64,000 bases of DNA from Conchocele bisecta (taxonomy: Eukaryota; Mollusca; Bivalvia; Lucinida; Thyasiridae), in NCBI GenBank assembly GCA_029237695.1, contig CM055277.1:38722242-38786241 (forward strand), read 5' to 3'. A model generated the notes under the pieces. The model ran no database searches, was not told the origin of the DNA, and was given only the letters and a program-made list of their open reading frames with translations. The translations under genes and the position numbers were made by a program. Shown here in pieces: positions 11,321 through 21,867 of the stretch (its first letter is position 1; the number at the start of each line of letters is the position of its first letter).

Positions 11321-12128
11321 TCAAATGAGTCGTCCGTCGGCCGACGTGCAAGGAAAAGCTAACACACTAAATTTATTGATTGCAAAGTTATGAATTAATT
11401 TGAAGTCAGTTTGTTTCAACAACAGATAGTCGATCACACTCGATCCGTTTCTACAATAGTATGTGAATACACCATTGTCTTTATCAGTACCAAGCCTGCC
11501 ATTAGCTATCCTTAACGTGGACGATTTACATAGTTCTAGGAGTTTGCTCCCTTGGGTGTTACTAAATGTGTCCATTGATACCCTGTCCAGTGGTAAGTCA
11601 GGGGCATAGCTAGTATCATCCGTCACGCTGTTAATGGCATCGTGTGTAATATAGTCGAGCCGATTACCCACTATGCCGTTAAAGTCGCCTGCAATGAACA
11701 CACGCCCTAACTGATCGAAATAGTCAATATCGTCTTGTAGTAAATCAAATAAATCTACATCTACAATGTTCACTGCAGGCGAGTCTTCACCCCACATATA
11801 CACGCCACAAATGTATACATCAGAGTCGAAAGAAAAGAAATGCCCATCAAGTTTCTCCCATACGATAGTATCGTGATGTAATCGGACAATATTAACACCC
11901 TGCTTTATGTTGTCCTTGACATATAACACAATTCCACCACTGTTTTGCGTGCCTATTTCGAAATTTCCGATAAAAGTTATGACACGTGTAACCAGACAAC
12001 TCAATATCACTATCTTTGTCTGTCCAAGATTCTAACAAAAACACCAAGTCATTATCATTCAAAATTTTACAGAAATCACTATCGTTGCGCTTATATTCGG
12101 CCAGGCCGTTATAGTTCCAGACTAGCAC
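11321..12128 (-). pseudogene. LINE AP-endonuclease domain
   Basis: Two overlapping frames cover the endonuclease. The first (12128-11892) starts VWNYNGLAEYKRN and continues FLLESWTD, the E catalytic region. The second (12010-11321) has GGIVLYVK, VFIAGDFNG (the GDFN metal/catalytic motif) and SVIDYLLLK (the conserved S..DY). The final H-containing SDH motif is not clear because the frame breaks near 11330. This domain nicks target DNA for target-primed reverse transcription. The frame switch near 11930 is a disabling indel. Confidence 0.8.
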
Positions 12129-12185
12129 GTTAATGCTGGATCCACCCTCTGGGAACCCCTATGGGTCGTTGGATTCACGATCTGT

Positions 12186-12380
12186 GTGTGTAGGTGGCCC
12201 TCTTGTGGTATTCTGATCGTGCCCCGGATCGTGCCCGGGATTGTTCCCCGGATCGTGCCCGGCCCGGTTGAATGTGCCCGGATGTGCCTGGGATCGTGCC
12301 CCGGTGTGTGCCCCGGATCGTGCCTGGGATTGTGCCCCGGATTGTGCCCGGGATCGTGCCCCGGTGTGTGCCCCGGATTC
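12186..12380. repeat. GC-rich minisatellite (CCCGGATCGTGCC)
   Basis: About 13-bp half units such as CCCCGGATCGTGCC and CGGGATTGTGCC alternate, with a CCCCGGTGTGTG variant forming a higher-order unit of about 26-65 bp. The glycine/proline-rich frames across it are repeat artefacts. It abuts the 5' end of the minus-strand LINE. Confidence 0.75.
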
Positions 12381-12469
12381 AAAGAAAACCTAAACTGTAA
12401 TATACACCAGGCGAGATAAGATAAAACTCAAATTGAGTGGATTTTCTAATTGAGTGGGTGTGGGTATTC

Positions 12470-14078
12470 AAACGAGTTAGACTGGAGACTGAAGCCTGGA
12501 ACAGCGCGGCCACCTAGTACATGATGTGGGCCTAGTCCCCCCCCCCCCCCCCCCCCCCCACCATAATCGTTCCAGCCTGTCTCCATGCCGGCTAGTGCTC
12601 TCAACTGTGCTTAGCGGCCATCCCGGACACAGCGTACCTCACAGTTACTTTTATTTCAGCTTGCTGGTATTGGAACCAGTTAGGCTGGAAACAGAAGCCT
12701 GGAACAGCGCGGCCACCTGGTGTACGATGTAGGTCGAGTGCCCCTGTATGCGTTCCAGCACATCTCGCTTCCGGCTAGTGCTCTCACCTGTGATTAACGG
12801 CCACCTCAGATGCAACGAACGTCACTATTTGCTGCTATTATGGCGTGGGTGGGGGTATTCAAACGAGTTAGACTGGAGACTGAAGAATGGAACAGCGCGG
12901 CCACCTAATACATGAAGTGGGCCTAGTCCCCCCGTAATCGTTCCAGCCTGTCTCCATGCCGGCTAATGCTCTCAACTGTGCTTAGCGGCCAGCCCGGACA
13001 CAGCGAACCTCACTGTTACTGTTATTTCAGCTTGCTGGTATTGAAACGAGTTAGGCTGGAAACAGAAGCCTGGAACAGCGCGGCCACCTGGTGTACGGTG
13101 TAGGCCGAGTGCCCCTGTATGCGTTCCAGCACATCTCGCTTCCGGCTAGTGCTCTCACCTGTGATTAACGGCCACCCCAGATGCAATGAACGTCACTATT
13201 TGCTGCTATTATGGCGTGGGTGGGGGTATTCAAACGAGTTAGACTGGAGACTGAAGCATGGAACAGCGCGGCCACCTAGTACATGATATGGGCCTTGTCC
13301 CCCCGTAATCGTTCCAGCCTGTCTCCATGCCGGCTAGTGCTCTCAACTGTGCTTAGCGGCCAGCCCGGACACAGCGAACCTCACTGTTACTATTATTTCA
13401 GCTTGCTGGTATTGAAACGAGTTACGCTGGAAACAGAAGCCTGCAACAGCGCGGCAACCTGGTGTACGATGTAGGTCGAGTGCCCCTGTATGCGTTCCAT
13501 CACATCTCGCTTCCGGCTAGTGCTCTCACCTGTGATTAACGGCCACCCCAGATGCAACGAACGTCACTATTTGCTGCTATTATGGCGTGGGTGGGAGTAT
13601 TCAAACGAGTTAGACTGGAGACTGAAGCATGGAACAGCGCGGCCACCTAGTACATGATGTGGGCCTAGTCCTCCCGTAATCGTTCCAACCTGTCTCCATG
13701 CCGGCTAGTGGTCTCAACTGTGCTTAGCGGCCAGCCCGGACACAGCAAACCTCACTGTTACTGTTATTTCAGCTTGCTGGTATTGAAACGAGTTACGCTG
13801 GAAACAGAAGCATGGAACAGCGCGGCCACCTGGTGTACGATGTAGGCCGAGTGCCCCTGTATGCGTTCCAGCACATCTCGCTTCCGGCTAGTGCTCTCAA
13901 CTGTGCTTAGTGGCCAGCCCGGACACAGCGGACCTCACTGTTACTGTTATTTCAGCTTGCTGGTATTGAAACGAGTTACGCTGGAAACAGAAGCCTGCAA
14001 CAGCGCGGCCACCTGGTGTACGATGTAGGCCGAGTGCCCCTGTATGCGTTCCAGCACATCTTGCTTCCGGCTAGTGCA
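12470..14078. repeat. Dimeric satellite, about 372-bp higher-order unit of two about 185-bp halves
   Basis: The shared core CGCGGCCACCT recurs near 12509, 12708, 12898, 13080, 13270, 13640, 13825 and 14007 (variant CGCGGCAACCT at 13452). Alternate halves differ consistently: type A reads TAGTACATGATGTGGGCC and type B reads TGGTGTACGATGTAGG. Spacing of like halves is 370-373 bp. The final junction is B-to-B (13825 to 14007, 182 bp), a half-unit deletion or unequal exchange. Frames such as 12526-12732 and 13283-13474 are artefacts. Confidence 0.85.
12537..12559 (+). repeat. C23 homopolymer inside the first satellite unit
   Basis: Twenty-three consecutive C where the other A-type units have about 5-6 C after GGGCCTAGT. 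Prone to slippage and sequencing error. Confidence 0.8.
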
Positions 14079-14202
14079 TGTCCCTGCGGGGCTCCGTATA
14101 TCTGGCATTGAATACCTGTACGAAAATAAAATTAAACAACAATATACTATTACTACACAATGCATGTCCTTGGGAGAATTCACACTGACGTGCTAAAACC
14201 TC

Positions 14203-14703
14203 TACTGTCTGTTTCACGAAACATGCCCAAACTATATGGCTAATTAAACAATGCCAAAACAATATTTTTTCGATAATATTAAATTTTGTCAAAATTTAAG
14301 AATGCGCCTTCTTTTTATTTCATGAAATTTTGTCAACTATAGATTTTATTATGAAAACCAAATTTACCCATGTTAAATCCCCATAGACATATTCACTGTG
14401 AAGATGTCTATGAGGATTTAACATGGTGAAATTGTTCTAATTTCAGAAAACGTGGACCGACTTTCAAGATTTAACTTTTGTTTTCTTAGTTAGATCATTT
14501 CCAAGCTATCTAGCTATGTTTCGAAGTCAATTTCCAATAACATTTTGTTTTCATAATAAAATCTATATTTGACCAAATTTCATGAAATAAAATGAAGGCT
14601 CGTTCTAATATTTTGATAAAATTTAATATCATCGAAAATGATATTGTTTTTACATTGTTTATATGACCGTAAACTTTTGGCAGGTTTCGTGGAATCGACA
14701 GTA
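14203..14703. mobile_element. Palindromic MITE, copy 1
   Basis: The left end TACTGTCTGTTTCACGAAAC is mirrored by GTTTCGTGGAATCGACAGTA at the right. Arms of about 165 bp carry matching TTTAAGAATG, CCTTCTTTTTATTTC and TTTTATTATGAAAAC blocks. The centre has a second palindrome around the repeated ATGTTAAATCCCCATAGACAT phrase at 14369-14424. Copy 2 is at 37084-37473 and an arm fragment at 17085-17190. Confidence 0.75.
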
Positions 14704-15329
14704 GAATCGTTCTCCTATTGATATCCGGATGAACTTTGTTTTGAAGTGAACACATCTTGATAATGGGGGGAATACTTAATTATGGATGAAACACAAGAAA
14801 CGAGGAAACACAAGTAACTAATTTGCGAAGAGGGAATTCTTATTTGGAACTAGCCATGCGATGTTATACCTACAAAGAAATTAAAAATATTTGAAGAAGC
14901 TGTGATATTTTCAGTAAATGATGTCGAAATTTGACGAAATGGTCATAGCAAATGCGGAATTTCGTAAAATTTCGACGTCTTTTATTAAAAATATCATAAA
15001 CTTTGTAAACACTTTTTCATGAGATATGTTGTGCTTTCTTATATGTCCGATGCAACATGTAAAAGTGACCATGCGATTCATTTTAAAAATTCCCAATCTA
15101 ATGCGACAACGAAATGTAATGTCACACAGCTGTTCTCATCTTAAAACCTTTCCTAAGCGCGTTCTCGACAACCGTACTAGAAATCAAGCATACTGATTGG
15201 CGGAGTTTGACCAAAGCTCAACCTCGTCCAATCAAACCGGTTGACTTCGAACATGTGTTTGGAGCACATGCACAGGAAGTATTATAACGTAAAACATTCC
15301 GGGCATATTTTCGAATTTCGCATTGAAAA
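14704..15329. other. Spacer with a hairpin near 14890-15010
   Basis: GATGTCGAAATTTGACGAAAT and AAATTTCGACGTC-type text forms an inverted pair at 14918-14985, probably another decayed MITE. No gene seen. Confidence 0.4.
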
Positions 15330-15893
15330 ACAGCCATTTTGATTGTTTGGGGCATTCGAAAACAGCCAGTTTGATTGCTAGTGTCCGATGCATTGGAAAA
15401 CAGCCAGTTTGATTGGCCGAGGCATTCGAATACAGCCGTTGTTATTGGCCGATGCATTCGAAACAGCCAGTTTAATTGACAGAGGCAGTCGAAAACAGCC
15501 AGTTTGATTGACCGACGCATTCGAAAACAGCCAGTTTGCTTGACCGGGGCATTCGAAAGCAGGCAGTTTGTTTGATCGAGTCATTCGAAAACAGTCAGAC
15601 TGAGTTTGATTGGCCGAGGCATTCGAAAACAGACAGTTCGATTGACTGAGGCATTTGAAAACAGCCAATTTGATTGATCGAGGCATTCTAAAAAAAGCCA
15701 GTTTGATCGACCCAGGCATTCGAAAACAGCCAGTTTGATTGACCGGGGCATTAAAAAATATGCAGTTTAATTGGCTGAGGCATTCGAAAACCGGCAGTTT
15801 GATTGACCGACGCATTCGAAAACAACACATTTGATTGGCCAAGGCATTCGAAAACAGTCAGTTTGATTGACCGAAGCATTCGAAAACAGGCAG
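15330..15893. repeat. 32-bp minisatellite
   Basis: About 18 units of consensus CATTCGAAAACAGCCAGTTT plus GATTGACCGAGG (for example starts at 15518 and 15550, 32 bp apart). Minus-strand frames 15218-15842 are artefacts. It runs directly into the SINE at 15897. Confidence 0.85.
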
Positions 15894-15896
15894 TGG

Positions 15897-16060
15897 AGCA
15901 CGTGGCCGATTGGTCTAAAGCGTCAGACTGATGCGTGGGTTCGAGCCTCGCCAGTGGCAATGCGTTGTGTCCTTGGGCAATACACTTTTTCCACACTGCT
16001 TCAGTCCACCCAGCTGTAAATCGGTACCGGTTAATAAATAAACCTTTCCCGGTAAAAGGT
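15897..16060 (+). mobile_element. tRNA-derived SINE
   Basis: A box-like TGGCCGATTGG at about 15903 and B box GGTTCGAGCC at about 15938 are spaced as in a tRNA Pol III promoter. They are followed by the conserved SINE body GTCCTTGGGCAATACACTTT and CAGTCCACCCAGCTG, then AATAAATAAAC as a tail-like end. No flanking duplication could be fixed because the left flank is minisatellite. Confidence 0.7.
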
Positions 16061-16459
16061 CGATTGTATTCGTTTGTTTGTACATGTATATATAAATATA
16101 ATATGATCCTGCACATAATCATTGCCTCATGGGCCTCATTGCCGGGCGGATATTGCCCTGCTACTGGTGGCCCTGGCTACCGGTCGAACGCTCCGGTTTT
16201 CACTGTTTTCACTTACTGGTATGTTTATGTATATTTAATGCATTTGTATACCTTTGTCGGTTACGTTAACCTGTTCGCGATACCTGAAAAATATGTGTGA
16301 GTGAACGGACTTGGGTTGCCAAGAGATCGGGCGCAACAGTTAATTCCACAACACTGGAAACAATGACAACACTGGATCTGTCGGAACGTGGCCCAAATGT
16401 TTGGTGATTTTACAGGTGTTAACTTTATTTAAATAAATTCACTCTCGTTCACGAGGATT
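16061..16459. other. Unassigned spacer
   Basis: No convincing gene or repeat seen; the frame at 15935-16300 overlaps the SINE and is not called. Confidence 0.35.
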
Positions 16460-16735
16460 AGAAGTGTTGAGACGCGTAGGAATTCCGAGACTTGCCGAGG
16501 AATTCCCACCGTTTCCGAGCCGAGCCTGATAAACTTTATACCAAAAGACAGTAGCCTGGTATTCTATTTATCAGTTAACGTTTTACCCTCGAAAATGACC
16601 GCATATGAAGTCGTTATCTATGGACAGAATGCGCACTTGTTTACGTTGCTTAATTATACTGACGTCATTCGGTATCGTCACGTGACGTCATCCGACCAAT
16701 GGAACGTCAATTTTACAAATATTAACCAATACTTT
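16460..16735 (-). repeat. CRE-rich repeat, copy 2 (inverted, one palindrome arm)
   Basis: Reverse-complement match to 6255-6540: TAGGAATTCCGAGACTTGCC, AGTAGCCTGGTATTC, GACGTCATTCGGTATCGTCA and GACGTCATCCGACCAATGGA in the opposite order. Homology begins in the centre of the palindrome, so the break point is the hairpin axis. Confidence 0.65.
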
Positions 16736-16814
16736 ACAAATGACCGATTATGAAATATGGTGGGTAGAAATGTACAATATCGATAGAGTTCAAATTGCTC
16801 TTAATCGTACCAAC

Positions 16815-16985
16815 TTATATGCATGATGTAACTGCACACACTGGTCGATCGGCCCACCATCCTTTTCTACCACAGTACGCAGACGTTTCTTCCATGAATG
16901 AATACTGCTTCTGACCTTAGCCAATGTCACTTTCTTTCAACATCTCTGAATATCTGCTTTGAGTTCCGCTTCAGTGAATGTTCAT
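16815..16985 (-). pseudogene. Tc1/mariner-like transposase C-terminal remnant
   Basis: The minus strand reads FTEAELKADIQRC, one stop, then KVTLAKVRSSIHSWKKRLR and TVVEKDGGPI, resembling the C-terminal tail of IS630/Tc1-mariner transposases (helical end, W.KRL..V....G). Only about 55 codons; no catalytic D visible. Weak call. Confidence 0.35.
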
Positions 16986-17084
16986 GCAAAGTTTCAATTA
17001 TTTATGTTCAGTAGGGTAGGAGTTATAGGAAATTAACTTTGGGAACGTTTTTTTTCGTCTCACCAGATATAAACAATGCAAAAT

Positions 17085-17190
17085 AATACAATTTAAGAAT
17101 TAGCCTTCTTTTGATTTCGTGAAATGCGATCCAATATTGATTTTATTGAGAAAACAAATTCCTCATGTTAAATGCCCATGTACATCTTCA
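17085..17190 (+). mobile_element. Arm fragment of the 14203/37084 palindromic MITE
   Basis: TTTAAGAATTAGCCTTCTTT, TTGATTTTATTGAGAAAAC and CATGTTAAATGCCCATG follow the same order as in 14290-14380. Confidence 0.5.
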
Positions 17191-17299
17191 CTCACTCAGC
17201 GGGTATTACACAAGCTCTTGTGTACTTACAATTCGACATCAGCCCCACCTATGACGACTGGCCAACAGTCGCGTATGGAAAGCCATAGTTGTCTTATGT

Positions 17300-17725
17300 A
17301 GGCTTACACCTTGCGGTTCCATCATTACGTCATGCGGTTCCGTCATTACGTCATGTGGTTATGCAATTATGTCATGTGGTTTCATCACTACGTCATGGGT
17401 TTTATCATTACGTCATCTGGTTTCGTCATTACGTCATTTGGTTTCATCATTACGTCATGTGGTTTCTTCATTACGTCATATCGTTTAATCATTACCTCAT
17501 GTGGTTTCATCACTACGACATGGGTTTCATCATTACGTCATCTGGTTTCATCATTACGTCATCTGGTTTCATCATTACGTCATCTGGTTTCATCATTACG
17601 TCACCTGGTTTCGTCATTAGGTCATTGGGTTCATCATTACGTCATGTGGTTTCTTTATTACGTCATATAGTTTCATCATTACCTCATGTGGTTTCTTCAT
17701 TACGTCATGTGGTTTCATCATTTGG
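17300..17725 (+). repeat. 21-bp minisatellite TTTCATCATTACGTCATGTGG
   Basis: About 20 units of a 21-bp repeat each containing ATTACGTCAT. Hydrophobic frames at 17289-17747 and 17311-17670 are artefacts of a period divisible by three. It forms the arm of the foldback element below; an inverted short block lies at 27880-27965. Confidence 0.85.
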
Positions 17726-18310
17726 TAATGTGCAAACAACTTTTTAAGTTATGCGCTAACTTCATAGGTGGTTTCGGATAAATTATGCGGTTGAATTTTA
17801 CATGTAACACGGGACACCTGAATATCAAGCGTCTACAGGTCCACCACCAACAAGGATTTTTCCTACATAAACGAACAATTGACCACACATTTTGCTATTC
17901 TCTGCTACTTTCGAGTAACATTGGTGAATTTCATTAAAAGTCATATGAATATTAATTATATACACTAAAATGACGCTTGTCAGCAAATATTGCAGTGATA
18001 AAAGAGATTTTTCCTATATTTACGTAGGCGATTGAGAAAAATGTAGTCCAGCGAAGCTTTATGAGCAATATTTTTGTGACACAAAGTTTTACCGCAAGTT
18101 TACGTTGATGCAATTCCTATATTTCTCGTTGTATCGACATATTTAAGAATTCATATCCCTGAATTCACTATCTGGACCTTATTGATGCTTAGAAGGACAA
18201 CTTACGTTTATAGATATGGCAAATTTGCCCACTATTCACATCTATGTCTTATTCCCTGATACAGTATGAAGTTTGGGGCCAAGGTATCCAGTAGTTTTCG
18301 TACTCCAGCC
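17314..18310 (+). mobile_element. Second foldback family, copy 1 (left arm plus body)
   Basis: Minisatellite arm, then GTGGTTTCGGATAAATTATG...TTACATGTAACACGGGACAC, then a unique body (CTAAAATGACGCTTGTCAGC ... GGGGCCAAGGTATCCAGTAG). In copy 2 the opposite end is the inverted form of the arm (GTGTCCAGTGTTACATG...CCAGAAACCACCTAATGACG), showing that an intact element has inverted minisatellite-bearing ends. The right arm is absent here; homology stops near 18310. Confidence 0.65.
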
Positions 18311-18654
18311 ATTGACTTGTCGCAAATCGCGCCAGCTCGAACATGTTTAACATTTCAACAGTCGCAGACCACATACACAAATCTAGCAACATAATAACCA
18401 CTAAAAACATTTTTGTTGGAAAAAGATCCCGCCTTGGAACGGTCAGTCAGAAAAATGGCTTTATTGCTCAGAAAAGGCCACAAAGCTGTGTTGAACCTTA
18501 TATGTGACAGAAACGAATATATCACACATTTCGGTGAATACTGGCCGAATTCTGCCGAATACATCACAAACCGAAAATCTCACCCAAATATTTTTTACAT
18601 TTTGGTTTAAACGAATATGTCACACAATCGCAAATTTCAAACTTGACCGAATAT
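18311..18654. other. Unassigned; start of a diverged repeat
   Basis: No gene recognised. Short open frames at 18355-18610 have no motif. Confidence 0.3.
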
Positions 18655-19215
18655 GGTCATATCATTATCAAATCGAATGTATCGACAAGACGATCATTTT
18701 GGAGCATTTATTGTCGAAATCTGATCATTACGTAATCCAAGATGACCGCGGAAAGGTCAAAAGGTAATTATTTTATTAGATATTTCAAACGTCTTATTTT
18801 CATGAACATCCGGGCTGATATTGGACAAACTTCACAGTTATGTGGTGAAGAATTTTCATATTTGTTAAAATGGAGATCGTCGCATAATCCAAAATGGCCG
18901 CCGTCAAAAAGTATGTCAACTTCTTAAAAAAAATTCTTCTCACGAACCGCCAGACGGATTTCGATGACACTTGGTAGGAATGATCGATAGTTAACGCTGT
19001 TTCAGATTTGTTCAAATGGTGGCCCCTGAGTCAAGAAAGGGCGGGCCGGAGGGGTCAAGTAGGGGTCAAATTTCAGATTTTACCGTTTATGGTCATGTCA
19101 TATATCAAATCACAGGTATCGACAAGACGATCACTCTGGAGCATCTTTGGTAGACATCGGATGATTACATAATTTAAGATGACCACCCGCCGAAAGTTTA
19201 TTAGTGATTCCAAGC
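18655..19215 (+). repeat. Two-unit tandem duplication (about 430 bp period)
   Basis: ATATGGTCATATCATTATCA, GTATCGACAAGACGATCA and CCAAGATGACCGC at 18655-18755 recur as TATGGTCATGTCATATATCA, GTATCGACAAGACGATCA and TTTAAGATGACCACC at 19088-19185. Includes an AAAATGGCCGCC core at 18890. Confidence 0.6.
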
Positions 19216-20089
19216 GTCTTTTCCTTGTTCATCAGACTGTCTGTTATATCTACCGGTTATCATTTATTCATATTTGTTCTGCATCACAGTTGTTAATGCT
19301 GTTTTATAAGCATTATGCTGTTTATATTCTCATTTTTTATGTTTCAAGCCAACTATTAATATGGTGGACAGAACAATGTTGATGGTATATATACATGTAA
19401 TAGACAGTCTGGACCATTTCTGACTTACTTTATAATTTGGATACTTACTGAGCGAAGCAGGCCCATTTTGGCCTCTTGTTGTATTACTTTTTAATATCCA
19501 TGTCTGTGATATAGAGTCTATCGCATGAAATGTAAACTTCAATGCTAATAGTAACTAAATATAAATTATTAACCGATGGTCAGTTTCGCCTGTTCAATAT
19601 TTACATGTCCAATACACTTTACATATATAATAATGTTCCAATCATTGGGTGTTCTATTTAGATGATTAAAATGAGATCACCTTTAGATTTTAAAAGCATA
19701 TGTTATCATCAGTCAATGTATATTCCCGCACCACTCCCCTCCAGGGGAGTAGCGCGGCTTTATCTGGGAATACTGGGCATACACCAGGGCTTTAACCACC
19801 GATGATGTCCCGCACTGCGGTGACATTACAGGTTATTTAACTGTTGCTAAAAATGTGCTGCGACGTTCACCAACCAAATGGCCCTGCACTGCGGGGCATT
19901 TTACCGGGACATTTACTGGATTTAACAGCATAATTTATCAAGCCCCTCTATTTCTCGGGGGTGGGGGGGGGGGACGATGCGGGGCTGGGGGTGGGGGTGT
20001 GGAGCGGGTATTTAGTACTATGCATGCATGCCCCTTTAAACTGTGACCTTGCGGAATGCATCATCACTATCATAAGCTGGGTGTCATGT
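19216..20089. other. Spacer containing a G-rich tract
   Basis: Nothing coding. 19958-20003 is nearly all G on the plus strand with several runs of four or more G (GGGGGTGGGGGGGGGGG and CTGGGGGTGGGGGTG), a candidate G-quadruplex. Confidence 0.5.
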
Positions 20090-20193
20090 AATAGTTACTG
20101 CCCTAATTGAGGTGTTCATGTGTTTGAACAACCTACATGTGCCCATGGAACACCGAGCCGCGAACACATGGACACCTCAATTAGGGCAGTAAC
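20090..20193. mobile_element. Hairpin MITE (about 34-bp arms)
   Basis: AGTTACTGCCCTAATTGAGG with TGTTCATGTG is mirrored by CACATGGACACC with CAATTAGGGCAGTAACT. The loop is about 35 bp. Confidence 0.65.
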
Positions 20194-20478
20194 TGACTTA
20201 CACATCGACTTACCGACTATATCTGGTTAGCATTCAGTGGAAATTGTGAACTTCCAATGTGTCATCAAAGGAACTGATTATATAATTATGACAGCCGATC
20301 AATAACAATAAACATTCATGTTTGCTTTATTCGCGTCATGCTGCAATCGGGAGTGTTCGTGTCCCACTGGCACTACTATCATAATTATTTGTGTTTGACA
20401 GTCATTCATGTATACAATATATGCCGCAAAGAGTGAAACTGATTGATAGCCTATACGAATTTAATGAAGTATATTTCA
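20194..20478. other. Unassigned spacer
   Basis: Nothing recognised. Confidence 0.3.
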
Positions 20479-20669
20479 CAGTGGATCCTCTCTAAAAGGA
20501 GGTCCCCAAGTTGTCCGGCTTACAGTTTCCACTGCGACTAAGCAATATTTGTACATTTTTTTTTGTCATTTTCAGTCATGAACAGACACGGCAATGAAAT
20601 AAATTACAGTCAAAATTAAACTAAACACAATGGTGTCACCTGTGTGTCCGGTTTAGAGAGGTTCTACTG
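20479..20669. mobile_element. pogo/Tc1-like MITE
   Basis: CAGTGGATCCTCTCTAAAAG at the left is an inverted match to TTTAGAGAGGTTCTACTG at the right. TA follows the right end at 20670-20671; the left flank is CA, a mutated TA. The CAGT..AACCTCT terminus is characteristic of pogo/Tigger-type ends. 191 bp, no ORF. Confidence 0.65.
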
Positions 20670-20873
20670 TAGCCCAACACGTTTAAGCTCAATAGTTCCC
20701 TTTCAAAACATTGACGAATTGATGATCACCCAGCCGTACATGCATAGAATATGTTTGTAAGCGAAGGGCCTCGTAGCCTGGTGTAGTGTATAGAAATGTA
20801 CATGCACGTGAAAATGGTGAAGCATATGCATTAATGTATCTATTATTGGTTTATCAGTTATACAAATCATTTA

Positions 20874-21407
20874 CGAGGGGTGTTCAACAATTAAATTGAA
20901 CACGCGAAAACGTTGAGTGAAAAATAGATTTTTTTGAAAACCAAAAATGAGAAGCCGAAACGGAAGATTGTATTCGTACACCGAACCATGGAGTTACGAA
21001 TCGCAAATAATCGTGTATGGTGGTTAATCGTCGCACCCTTAGACTACGAAAACATTTATCACACTGAAAATGCGATCAAGCTAAGTTGTTAGAACTATTG
21101 TTTATGGCGTAAGACCCGTCATCGGGGTTGATAAAAAATAATTTATAATTATTATACTGAAAAGAAAACTAACGTTGCGAAAGCTAGTTTTGTGTGCAAC
21201 TGATGACTAACTTAGTTTATGCTGTTGTCTGAATGCATACTATAACGTATTTGTAAGCCAATCGCTATCCACACCACAGTTATGAAACTATACCAATATG
21301 TGTATTACATGTATGTATAAATGGTTGCTGAGTGATGTGAACACATACCACTTCACGAGAGAGCATCGATATATAGCACTTTCCTACGATTTACTGAACA
21401 CCCCTCG
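20874..21407. mobile_element. mariner-type MITE
   Basis: CGAGGGGTGTTCAACAATT at the left mirrors TGAACACCCCTCG at the right, with TA before the left end (20872-20873). GAGGGGTGTTCA-type termini are typical of mariner elements. 534 bp, no transposase frame. Confidence 0.6.
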
Positions 21408-21867
21408 GGTATATTCCGTGTACTAATGTAAACCGAAACATGGAAATTCGCCAGGTATGAATATATATTTTCAATTGTAACAATGTTCTACATTTATTAC
21501 ACTTTAGTGATGTCTTCCGTGAGTCTTTCTGTTAACATATTTCGTCAATACGTCAGCTACTGACCCAGGTTTGTCCCCGAAACCCGATTACAAGTGAAAG
21601 TCGTGTGTTTGTTTATCATCATCCATTTATCCATTCGATAGCCCAACCAAGATGTCCGAATCCACAAAATGAATGTCAACGATTGAAATGTTACTGCATC
21701 TATTCCTTGTCTGAGTAGAGGGGCAGGTGGAGTGGGACAGTCTTTGGAGACGGAAAACGTAACAATCGACCGTCTTTAATCATGTTAATTCATACCTCTT
21801 GGAATTAAAGACGTGTTTAATTGGAATGTGTTGTCTGTCTAATTCTTGTCTCCTGGTTATTTTTAGC
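21408..21867. other. Unassigned spacer
   Basis: Nothing recognised. Confidence 0.3.

Larger units (their letters stand above)
8646..12135 (-). mobile_element. Non-LTR retrotransposon (LINE) with AP endonuclease, reverse transcriptase and C-terminal CCHC
   Basis: Coding order on the minus strand, from high to low coordinates, is endonuclease, linker, reverse transcriptase, C-terminal domain, then a 3' end near 8650 with a (TTC)n-type tail. About 3.5 kb, with at least five frame breaks, so not autonomous now. The 5' end is lost near 12130, where a GC-rich minisatellite starts. Confidence 0.85.

Noticed and set aside
12122..12419. Pro/Gly/His-rich frames on both strands
   Set aside because: GC-rich minisatellite translation.
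15218..15842. Minus-strand frames with FECLGQSNWLF-type repeats
   Set aside because: Artefacts of the 32-bp minisatellite; not a repeat protein.
15330..15893. CRISPR-like appearance (regular 32-bp period)
   Set aside because: No unique spacers between repeats; the context is eukaryotic and the array is head-to-tail minisatellite.
17289..17747. Histidine- and valine-rich frames
   Set aside because: Artefacts of the 21-bp ATTACGTCAT minisatellite.
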